Shown: positions 22,185-31,700 of the stretch, piece after piece
Numbering within the stretch: position 1 is the first letter of the stretch
Layout of the letters: each line of letters begins with the position of its first letter
Assembly (NCBI RefSeq): GCF_904849725.1
Contig: NC_058524.1
Span: forward strand, 553,353,763-553,417,762
Reading direction: 5' to 3'
Length of the DNA stretch: 64,000 nt
Origin: Hordeum vulgare subsp. vulgare
Lineage: Eukaryota; Streptophyta; Magnoliopsida; Poales; Poaceae
Position numbers and translations under genes: made by a program
Notes under the pieces: model-generated
The model's input: only the letters and a program-made list of their open reading frames with translations
Told to the model about the DNA's origin: nothing
The model's database searches: none

Positions 22185-24011
22185 TGTTGGGGAACGTCGC
22201 ATGGGAAACAAAAAATTTCCTACGCGCACGAAGACCTATCATGGTGATGTCCATCTACGAGAGGGGATGAGTGATCTACGTACCCTTGTAGATCGTACAG
22301 CAGAAGCGTTAGAGAACGCGGTTGATGTAGTGGAACGTCCTCACGTCCCTCGATCCGCCCCGCGAACAATCCCGCGATCAGTCCCACGATCTAGTACCGA
22401 ACGGACGGCACCTCCGCGTTCAGCACACGTACAGCTCGACGATGATCTCGGCCTTCTTGATCCAGCAAGAGAGACGGAGAGGTAGAAGAGTTCTCCGGCA
22501 GCGTGATGGCGCTCCGGAGGTTGGTGATGATCTTGTCTCAGCAGGGCTCCGCCCGAGCTCCGCAGAAACGCGATCTAGAGGAAAAACTATGGAGGTATGT
22601 GGTCGGGTAGCCGTGAGAAAGTCGTCTCAAATCAGCCCTAATTGCTCCATATATATAGGAGGAGGGAGGGGGACCTTGCCTTGGGGTCCAAGGAACCCTC
22701 AAGGGGTCGGCCGAGCCAAGGGGGGGAGGACTCCCCCCCCAAACCGAGTTGGACTTGGTTTGGTGGGAGGAGTCCCCCTCCCTTCCCACTTCCTCCCTCT
22801 TTTTTTTTCTTCTCCTTTGATTTCTTATTCTTGGCGCATAGGCCCCCTTGGGGCTGTCCCACCGGCCCACTAAGGGCTGGTGTGTCTCCCCAAAGCCTAT
22901 GGGCTTCCCCGGGGTGGGTTGCCCCCCCCCCCCCGGTGAACTCCCGGAACCCATTCGTCATTCCCGGTACATTCCCGGTAACTCCAAAAACCTTCCGGTA
23001 ATCAAATGAGGTCATCCTATATATCAATCTTCGTTTCCGGACCATTCCGGAAACCCTCGTGACGTCTGTGATCTCATCCGGGACTCCGAACAACATTCGG
23101 TAACCAACCATATAACTCAAATACGCATAAAACAACGTCGAACCTTAAGTGTGCAGACCCTGCGGGTTCGAGAACTATGTAGACATGACCCGAGAGACTC
23201 CTCGGTCAATATCCAGCAGCGGGACCTGGATGCCCATATTGGATCCTACATATTCTACGAAGATCTTATCGTTTGAACCTCAGTGCCAAGGATTCGTATA
23301 ATCCCGTATGTCATTCCCTTTGTCCTTCGGTATGTTACTTGCCCGAGATTCGATCGTCAGTATCCGCATACCTATTTCAATCTCGTTTACCGGCAAGTCT
23401 CTTTACTCGTTCCGTAATACAAGATCCCGCAACTTACACTAAGTTACATTGCTTGCAAGGCTTGTGTGTGATATTGTATTACCGAGTGGGCCCCGAGATA
23501 CCTCTCCGTCATACGGAGTGACAAATCCCAGTCTTGATCCATGCTAACTCAACTAACACCTTCGGAGATACCTGTAGAGCATCTTTATAGTCACCCAGTT
23601 ACGTTGCGACGTTTGATACACACAAAGCATTCCTCCGGTGTCAGTGAGTTATATGATCTCATGGTCACAGGAATAAATACTTGACACGCAGAAAACAGTA
23701 GCAACAAAATGACACGATCAACATGCTACGTCTATTAGTTTGGGTCTAGTCCATCACGTGATTATCCCAATGATGTGATCCAGTTATCAAGCAACAACAC
23801 CTTGTTCATAATCAGAAGACACTGACTATCATCGATCAACTGGCTAGCCAACTAGAGGCATGCTAGGGACGGTGTTTCGTCTATGTATCCACACATGTAA
23901 ATGAGTCTTCATTCAATACAATTATAGCATGGATAATAAACTATTATCTTGATACAGGAATTATAATAATAACTATACATTTATTATTGCCTCTAGGGCA
24001 TAATTCCAACA
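22185..24011 (-). repeat. 5' LTR of minus-strand Angela-like element
   Basis: It is 1827 bases, running from TGTTGGGGAACG to TAATTCCAACA. An inverted TATA block lies near 22650. It differs from the interrupted partner at about 27 places plus C-run length. Confidence 0.96.
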
Positions 24012-25394
24012 ATACATTGGTTATGAGACTGTGTCCATAATCACGTATCTGGACCCCATAACACGTGACTGTCACACAACTCGTTTTGCTGATTGCATTT
24101 TTGAAGAGGATTTTTTCCCGACCTTAGGGAGAGAGAACCAACCCCTTGATGCTAAAAGTCGAGAAATCACGTGGCTAGACACGACAATCCACGCTCATGA
24201 CCCGCGCACTGTTGAGACCGAGAGAGAAATCCAAAAGATAATAGATCTGTAGTCATTAGCAAATCAACTGCCTGACTACTTTAGTGAGTTAAAGATTGTG
24301 ACAAAATCGCATGTGCATGCGCGCAATGCACTAGAAAGGTTGAAATACCAAAGAAAAATGATGGTATACTCGGTCCCGTCCAAAGGCCTGAAAGGACGAG
24401 AGATGGATTTTATAAGGATTTGGGTAAAACCAAGTTCTGTCTAGGACTGCAACTTGAACATTCCCCTGATGGGATTCTAGTGCATGAGTCGGCGTACGCC
24501 CAGAAGGTGTTGGAAAGATTTGGATTTTATAAGGCATATCTTTCTAAGACCCCGATGGTCGGGAGATCTTTGTGGCCAGACAAGGACCTGTTCAGGCCTA
24601 AGGAAGAGGGGGGAAACTCTGGGACCAGAGGTTCCTTACCGAGTGCAGTTGAAGCACTCATGTACCTCACAAATTGTACACAACTAGATATTGCTTTCGC
24701 CGACAGTTTTCTTGCTAGGTACAGTTCTGAACCTACCAAGAGACATTGAAGAGGTGTCAAGGACGTCTTCCATTACCTGCAAGAGACCAAAGATTTTGGC
24801 CTATTTTATAAAAGGAATCAAGACCTATCTCTTACAGGCTATGTCGATGCTGGATACCTATCACACCCGCATGATGGCAAATCACAGACCGGGTATGTTT
24901 TCCTTTGTGGTGGAGCTGCATTCTCCTGGAGATCGACCAAGCAAACTCTTGTGTCAACTTCCATGAACCACTTGGAAATCATGGCACTATTTGAAGCGTC
25001 AAAAGAATGTGTATCGCTTCGGTGGATGATTAGCCACATTCAGCAGACATGTGGGCTAAACACCGTACAAACCCTTACCATTATCTATGAAGATAATGTT
25101 GCTTGTGTTGCACAAGTTCAGATGAGTTATGTGAAGAGTAACGTCACAAAGCATATCAGTCCCAAGTTCTTCTATGCACACGAATTGCAATAGTTGAATG
25201 AGGTGAGAATTTTGCATACTAAGTCATGTGACAATCTTGCTGATATGTCCACGAAATCAGTATGGGCATCATCCTTTGAGAGGTGTGTGCGTGAAATCGA
25301 TATGATGAGACTTAGAGAGATGCAAGGTTATGGGAAGAAACTTCACAAACTCGTCGTTAAAATCTCGATCCCGATGATTGAGTACTCAATTTGA
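24012..25394 (+). pseudogene. Copia pol remnant: integrase end, RT end, RNase H
   Basis: The sequence resumes exactly after the ATACA duplication with IGYETVSIITYLDP, the conserved stretch after the integrase core. FADCIFEEDFFPTLG follows. The bulk of the reverse transcriptase, including the YVDD region, is deleted between about 24250 and 24420. 24420-24749 gives KFCLGLQLEH and VLERFGF (RT end), and 24840-25190 gives the RNase H segment GYVDAGYL, SWRSTKQTLV and IIYEDNVACV. 25194-25394 holds the tail HTKSCDNLADMSTK. Stops and frameshifts separate the pieces. Confidence 0.85.
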
Positions 25395-25578
25395 TGGTTG
25401 AGTGAATTGTACTCTTTTCTCTTGAGTGGCTTTTCCTGATGTTTCTTACTTGAGGTTTTTGACGAGGAAATTCATGCAATACAACAACGTATACTATGTG
25501 CTCTTTCTTCATATTTTTTTTCAGTGGGTTTTTCGGAGTTTTGAGGCATGGATATACGGATAACTGATCAATAAGGAG

Positions 25579-25842
25579 TGTTAGGAAACTAATGGGACGA
25601 TAGGAGCGCTACGGCCCGGCTCGGTCAGCATCCTCCCTTTGACCGAACGTTTCTCCACTTAACGTTAATGTGGAGACTTATCCCCTACCCCTAGCTACAC
25701 ACAGTTGATTAATAATTAGTAAAGAAAGACTCCCCTTTACATCTCTCTGTCAATTTACTTTCTGTACATGTATGTGATCGACGACGACGCTCGCTCCGCT
25801 CCGCAATCTTGGACCGGACTCGTCAGCAGGAGTTGCAGAACA
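25579..25842 (+). repeat. 3' LTR of old Copia element
   Basis: It begins TGTTAGGAAACTAATGG after a purine stretch AATAAGGAG and ends GCAGAACA. It lacks both the 45-base duplication and about 28 bases around the TATA-like motif that the 5' LTR has. Confidence 0.85.
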
Positions 25843-25884
25843 ACTCCAACATACGGTAAATTAAGTGGGTTACGAAGGTACCCT

Positions 25885-26261
25885 TTTGAGCTCGAGCTCA
25901 AATGCATCTGTTTGAATAGTAAAATCATAAAAAATATAAAAATGTTTTTAAAAATTCGATTTTTTATGTACTTTAACAATTTTTCTAAGTGCTTGTAAAT
26001 TTTCATCATGAAATCACATTTGTGTAAGGCATGGCAAAAAAAGAAAATCAACGTTCCAAAATGCTTTCGAAAGTACCATTGTCACAACATCATTTTTTTT
26101 GTTTTGTCACACCTTCCTCGAATGTGATCCCATGATAAAAATTGGCAAGCTTTAAAACATTTGTTAAAGTTCATCAAAAAAGAATTCAAGTTTTTTTTGA
26201 AATGTTTTGATTTTTTTCTTATTTTACTGTTTATATGAATGCATTTGAGCTCGAGCTCAAA
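25885..26261. mobile_element. Foldback MITE with palindromic ends
   Basis: The ends are TTTGAGCTCGAGCTCAAATG and its inverse. The whole 377-base unit pairs with itself: the left half (AGTAAAATC, TACTTTAACAA, ATCACATTTGTG) has inverted counterparts in the right half. There is no coding capacity. The superfamily is uncertain (Mutator-like or foldback), and I could not fix a target duplication. Confidence 0.75.
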
Positions 26262-26272
26262 TACTCCACGTC

Positions 26273-26440
26273 TGATGGTTTAACTTTTCACCAACGAGTT
26301 CGAAAGCTGCCACCTCAGCCGATCAACATACAATCCATGATCCACGGTCCACCCATGGCCCGAAATGGTAAAAGTCAAAACGCTAGCCTCCAGTCTCCAC
26401 ACGCGTGCGAGCTCCCCTCTCTCTTGTGATCTCGTACCAT
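26273..26440 (+). repeat. Diverged copy of the bHLH upstream region
   Basis: GGTTTAACTTTTCACC through GGTAAAAGTCAAAACG to CACACGCGTGCGA matches 28316-28470 at roughly 90%, same orientation. The copy at 28 kb lies directly upstream of the bHLH TATA box. The copy here has no gene behind it, because a truncated LTR starts near 26466. Confidence 0.88.
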
Positions 26441-26465
26441 CTCCGAGCGTCCGATCTCCCCCAAT

Positions 26466-27183
26466 GGTATTCACGTTCTCGGAATGTTTCGGGTGTTTTT
26501 GGTATTGTACCGGGAGTGCCAAAAGGATTTCGGGGGTCCATCAGGAGGGGCCCACCCACCCCGGGGGGGGCACATGGGCCTAAGAGGTGGCGCAGGAGCC
26601 CCTGATGGGCTGGGCAGCCGACCCCTATAGGGCCCATGGGCCCAAGGGTTTAGTGGAGGAGGAGTCCTCCCTAGGGTGTGCCATGCGACCCTCCTTGGAG
26701 AAGGGCCAAGGCTGAACCCTACCTACCCCTTCCTCCTATAAATAAAGAGGGAGAGGGAGGCAGCCAACACACAATTGCTTGGCGGCGCCACCTCTCTCTC
26801 TCCTAGTAATTCTCCACCGTCGTGATCGTGGCAGCGCTTGGCGAAGCCCTGCCGAGATTGCACCACCACCACCTCCACCACGCCGTCGTGCTGCTGGAGA
26901 ACTCAGCTACTACTTCATCCTCGCTCGCTGGATCGAGGAGGTGAAGGCGTCATCGAGCTGTACGTGCGCTGAACGCGGAGGTGCCGTCCGTTCGGCACTT
27001 GATCGAGACCTTCGTGATTGGATCGCGGGACGTATCATGATTGGATCGCGAAAACGTTCGACTACATCAACCGCGTTTCTACAAGGGTATGTAGATGCAC
27101 CCCCCTCTCGTAGATGTTAATCTTCATAGATTGATCTTAGTGAGCGTAGATTTTTTTTGTTTCTCATGCGACGTTCCCTAACA
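26466..27183 (+). repeat. Truncated Copia LTR (3' portion)
   Basis: It ends TTTCTCATGCGACGTTCC then CTAACA. It shares the Angela-type LTR layout: TATAAATA near 26738, the GAACGCGGAGGTGCCGTCCG block near 26970 and GTAGATG near the end. It clearly belongs to a different family or subfamily. The left part is missing and no second LTR is in the window. It interrupts, or abuts, a Harbinger remnant at 27184. Confidence 0.75.
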
Positions 27184-28130
27184 GACAACTCGTGCATGCG
27201 TTTCCTCGGCCCACCGGATGACGAGCCACCGGCTACCGATGTGGCGTTGAGGTCGATCTACGCGGGCGCCGACATGGAAGGCGCCATCATGCTCACCTCC
27301 GGTGAGCATTCCCCGGAGAGTCGGGAGGCTTGTGGGTAGAGGTGGAAGCTGAGAATCGGGTGAGTCGCCGACACGCGAGGCGACTCTGACAGCACCATCC
27401 GAGGAAACGCGAACGAGCCGGTGCTGTCCACGGCAACGACGGCGTTGATGAGCCAGTGCTGGCCAGGGTTTAAGCCTAGGTACAATAGCGCCTCACTTGT
27501 TCCCGCCACGACGCGTGCGGCGATATCCTCCTGCTGCGCGACGACGGCTATGGCCGCGGCGGCCGTTGCTTCGTCCCTTGCGTCCACCGCGTGCCTTCGA
27601 CCCTTTCTCTTCGATGACTCCCTCGCCTGCTCCTCGGACGTCAGCTTCTTCTTCTTCTTGGGCACGACGACGGTCTTACAGAGGGCGCGAGGCTTGCCTT
27701 TGCTGGAGGGGGCGATCGTGATGCCGGACGAGGCGAGGCCGGCGATGGCATGGAGGTCGTTGTCCATGGCAAGCGGCCGGGAGCGCGCGCGGGCTGGGGG
27801 TTTTGGAAAAAGTAAAGGAAAACGATGGAGGCTTTGCCACCGATTGACGGGTCAGGGATTGACGCGCGACACGTGCGTCCGTCTCATATCTGTGCTGACG
27901 AAAATCAGGCGTAAAAATAGATTATAAATGAATCGACAAGCAGGCGAAAAACGGACGCACGTCCATTTGAATCGACATGTTGGGATCAATTTTTCTGTTC
28001 GCTCTAATCCAAAACCGACGCGCACTGACAAAATGGATTGGCGCGTTGGAATTGCTCTTTAGTTTATTCCTTTGAATCTAAACGGCGACGCGGGGATCAA
28101 ACGGGGTCATCCGTTGGAGTTGCGCTGAGC
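27184..28130 (-). mobile_element. Truncated PIF/Harbinger element
   Basis: A minus-strand ORF1-like remnant (27258-27767) is followed upstream by a leader like that of the element at 1760-2190: motifs with GGACGCACGTCCATTTG, ending near 28120 in CCGTTGGAGTTGCGCTGAGC. The left side is cut by the LTR at 27183, so no transposase gene remains. Confidence 0.6.
27258..27767 (-). pseudogene. Probable Harbinger ORF1 N-terminus
   Basis: The 169-residue frame starts MDNDLHAIAGLASSG and has a lysine-rich stretch (VVVPKKKKKLTSEEQ), an alanine-rich segment with REALLYLGLNPG-like wording (here SEALLYLGLNPGQHW), and a serine/proline tail. I recall this wording from Triticeae Harbinger second-gene (Myb/SANT-like) proteins. 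That is recognition from memory, supported by the surrounding Harbinger leader. The Myb part itself is missing: the frame ends before it, next to the LTR junction. Alternatively it could be a fragment of an unrelated host protein. Confidence 0.5.
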
Positions 28131-28315
28131 TCTTCGATCCGAGGATGACGACTTCGAAGGGGGCCGCACATCAGCGCAGGCCATGTACCGTATGATGCAT
28201 CTACAGCGTCCCACATCAGATGGACCAGCTGTCGGATCAAATCGTTCACGTCGGACGTTGTACTAGCACGCACTTAATTTACGTGCTACGGCTATCTCTC
28301 GGTATTAGTAAAAGA

Positions 28316-28485
28316 GGATGGTTGGTTTAACTTTTCACCGACGAGTTCGAAAGCTGCCGCCTCAGCCGATCAGCATACGGTCCACGGTCCACCCACGCCC
28401 CGAAATGGTAAAAGTCAAAACGCCAGCCTCCACTCTTCCACACGCGTGCGACGGTGCGAGTTCCCCCCCTCTCTCGTCCCATCTC
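28316..28485 (+). promoter_or_regulatory. Upstream region of bHLH gene (duplicated at 26.3 kb)
   Basis: This segment lies about 280-450 bases before the ATG and is conserved in the diverged copy at 26273-26440. It includes CACACGCGTGCGA and GGTAAAAGTCAAAACG. The likeness may reflect simple duplication rather than regulatory constraint. Function is inferred from position. Confidence 0.55.
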
Positions 28486-28690
28486 CCCGCCCCACCTACT
28501 CTGTCGCCAGCCTGTTCGTCACGGTAAAAAGAAAGAAGCACAGTAAAAACCAGCCCAGCCTCTGGCTCTCCATCTCTCACCTCGCACCCCCTCCCCCTCC
28601 CCTCCACTTTGACCCAGCACGAGCAGAACCCGGAAGCGAAGCCAGAGCCAGAGCGCATACCGCATAGCCTGCGCGCTCCGACGCCGTCCC

Positions 28691-28699
28691 CTATATAAA
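28691..28699 (+). promoter_or_regulatory. TATA box of bHLH gene
   Basis: CTATATAAAC sits 71-79 bases before the ATG at 28770, in an otherwise C-rich leader. A transcription start near 28725 would leave a 5' leader of about 45 bases. Confidence 0.75.
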
Positions 28700-28769
28700 C
28701 ACCGCCACTATTCTCCCCGCCCCCTATCCCCCCCACCGCGGCAGCTTGATTCCAGACGCGTCCGCGGCA

Positions 28770-31700
28770 ATGCGCCACCCCTCGACGCCGCCGGAGGTCC
28801 CCGCGGCCGGGGGCGAGATCCAGGCCATGGCGCCCGCCTCGGCCGCGGGCTCCTCCAGCACCGGAGGCTCGTTCACGGCGCTCCTGGGGCTCCCGACCTC
28901 GCAGGCCATGGAGCTCCTGCTCCCCGTCGCGGCGCCCGCCTTCCCCGCCGACCCGCACCTCGTGGACTGCGCCGCCCGCTTCCCGGCCTTCGCGTCGCCG
29001 TCCCCTCCTCCCCCCGCCTCAGCCGGCAAGCGCAAGGCCGACCCTGCCTCCAAGGTACGCATTATAAGCGCGACGCAACCGCGCCCTGTCCTCGCCGGGG
29101 CGAGGCCTGATCGTTTTTGCCGTGGATTGCTCGCCGCAGGGGAAGGTGGCGAAGAAGGGGAAGACGACGGCGGGCGGCGGCGAGGAGAAGGACTCCGGCG
29201 AGGACGAGAAGCCGGCGTACGTGCACGTGAGGGCCAGGAGGGGCCAGGCGACGGACAGCCACAGCCTCGCCGAGCGGGTGAGCGCCTCCCTCCGCCCCGC
29301 CCCGCCCGCCGCTAAACCCCCAGCAAAACTTAATAAACCACCACGGCCACGGGATTAGGATGGATTTTGCTGCAATGATTGGGTGATTAGGACCTTCTGC
29401 CGCCGCTTTTAGGGCCTTTTCAGGGGCTTGCTTTTGTTGCTGATTATACTATTATACTGGAGTACTTGATTAAATTATCCATCCATACATTTTTGGTTCT
29501 CCTCGTGCTAATTTTTCAGCCCTCTCTCCCCCAAAAAATAAATAACGCAGGCGAGACGCGAGAAGATAAATGCGAGGATGGAGCTGCTCAAGGAGCTGGT
29601 CCCCGGGTGCAGCAAGGTATGCAGATGCAGTTCCTTCTCACCCTCCCCCTCTCCTTCTTTTTGACATGTTTATCCTTCCGTTTTGCACCTCATTCCAACA
29701 GTAACTCAGCAGGGCTTCCCCCCCCTCCCCCTGAAACGAAAAGATAAAAACGCCACGGCCTCGCTCTCTGCCAACTTTGGCTGCCACGCGCAAAGTAGTA
29801 CACATCCTCCTGCTTTCGGTGCTTCTTTTTACCGCTTTTGGCGCCACCACCGCAGCCAGCAGTAAGCTGGTCCAAACCTCCGCAGCGAGCTCAGACGTAG
29901 AGGAGTAGTGGTAGCGTTTTGGGTGCGGTATGGACCGGGTGTGCACACGGCTCACTCATCATCGGAAGATCATACGAGTAGCAGAGCACACGTCTCGCAG
30001 CTTAAAGCCCAGTCGCTCTCGCGTCGCGGGGGACAAGTACATATGGGGCGTGCTTGCTCCACGGAGGTGGGGGAAGTAGTGGTGGCCTTGGTTACTTCCT
30101 CGTCTCGTGGACGATGATCCTTGATCCGGCGCGCCTAACACGAGCGGGGAGTGGATGGGGTTCGGCCGCGGCCGCGGCTGTCTGGGCAGAATGTGGCAGC
30201 GGCTTCGAAAGGCGCCGGCGGAGGATAGCCTGTTGGGTCGCTGGGTCGGACGGGCGGACGCCATAGATAGTCCTCCCCACCCTACCATTGGAGTGTTGCT
30301 ATCTCTCTATGCGCACGCAATAATGTCAATGTGCCCATGGGTAGGCATGGCATTGGTTGGTTTGCCAATGGGGGATGGATGGATGGATGGTCTTCTACTC
30401 TTCCTGCTTCATTAATGTGTGGATTTATGGAAAAGTGGTTGGCGTGTAGTAGTAGTAGTATCTGCTCGGTGGTTTCTGACTGTCAGGACGGCAGGCAGCC
30501 TTCGCGATCGAGGTGTCAAATGCCAATCCCCGTGAAAAGATTGGTGTTACTACTCTCTGACGATTCTCCTGTGTGTGTTGTATCAGCGGATCGCTGTGCC
30601 TCAAGATTCTGAACGAGTAGTCGTGTTGAAAGTTGCAAAAGTGGTCTGATGTTGTCAGTACAAGAGCACATCATTTAGAGCACAACCTACTGAAGATATC
30701 GATTACAGATCAATTCTGCGATCAGATTTGGCATTGCCGTAGTACCTCTTACCTATACCCATAGATGACATGGCTTTCTCGATGCGGCAATATTGGTTAT
30801 ACCAATTTTCTCTTAAAAGGCTGTTGATGTCGACAGTCCTGTCCTCTAAATACAATCTGAATTTGACTTTGAGTGGGTTGTATCAGGTATCAGGAACAGC
30901 GCTGGTACTGGAGGAGATCATCAATCATGTTCAATCCCTTCAAAGACAAGTCGAGGTAACTACTGTTGTCCATTGTAAGACCTGTCAATCCTAAACACCA
31001 TTTCATTTCTTCCCACAAGCTTAACACCCAATTCCTTTTATATGGGGGCATGAAAGATAATAAGATGCTTCCCAGTTGGGTTTTCCCCTTTCTAATTGTC
31101 TTTTTTTGGGTAATTGTGGTTGGTCCAGTACCTGTCAATGAGACTCGCAGCAGTAAATCCAAGGGTTGACTTTGGTGGGCTAGACAACTTTTTGACTGCA
31201 GAGGTATGCTTGTTTTGTCAATCTTTTTCTATCATGAAGTTTTCCAGTAATAGAAACAGGTATAGTATTTTGCAAGCCATATATTATTGGGCCAAAAATT
31301 AGGATACATTCTGGGAAAATGAAACTATTTTTCCAAATTACAGTTATAGACCATTGTAAACTGCACGTCGTGCGAAGTCCTTGGTCAAAATTTCCTAATC
31401 AGAGTAGCCCTCTTCCCTGCATTTAGCTGCTTCATTTATTTTGACTGTTTTCTATCGAGACAATCAGCATATGGAGAGAATCCTATGCCACCCACTACAA
31501 CGACAGTGAATTATATTATTGTCCTTGTCCGGTTTAAAATAAATCTTTTTTACTGAACCCCGTAACTGTAAGCAACTATACCACTACGAGACGTGTACAT
31601 GCCAGTTATTGCCCTTGAGCCAATGCACACAACAAATGGGGAATTTTCAATTTGGGAGTACTAAAATTGCCAATCAATAGTGCTACCGCTTGCCGGGGCT

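Larger units (their letters stand above)
6107..24011 (-). mobile_element. Angela/BARE-like Copia element, minus strand, itself interrupted
   Basis: The element has its 3' LTR on the left (6107-7347 plus 16308-16895), an interior of about 5.3 kb (16896-22184) and its 5' LTR on the right (22185-24011). It is flanked by ATACA duplications. The left LTR is split by a plus-strand relative (7348-16302, duplication ACAAG). By hand I count about 27 substitutions between its two LTRs over about 1.83 kb, near 1.5%. That is more than the inner element shows and agrees with the nesting order. The polyprotein frame has no indel relative to the inner copy but carries one nonsense codon. Confidence 0.95.
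2214..25842 (+). mobile_element. Old Copia retrotransposon hosting the nest
   Basis: Two related short LTRs (2214-2550 and 25579-25842) enclose plus-strand Copia coding remnants in the normal order: protease, integrase, reverse transcriptase end, RNase H. These remnants are split at 6106/24012 by a 17.9-kb insertion. The flanks ACTCG (2209-2213) and ACTCC (25843-25847) look like a five-base target duplication with one change. Over the first 115 or so LTR bases I count about nine differences, roughly 8%, so this is by far the oldest of the three Copia insertions. Gag is not recognisable and most of the reverse transcriptase is deleted. The element is dead. Confidence 0.88.

Noticed and set aside
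28362..28958. Minus-strand frame of 198 codons over the bHLH promoter and first exon
   Set aside because: It overlaps the bHLH exon 1 antisense in GC-rich DNA; low-complexity Gly/Arg content, no domain.
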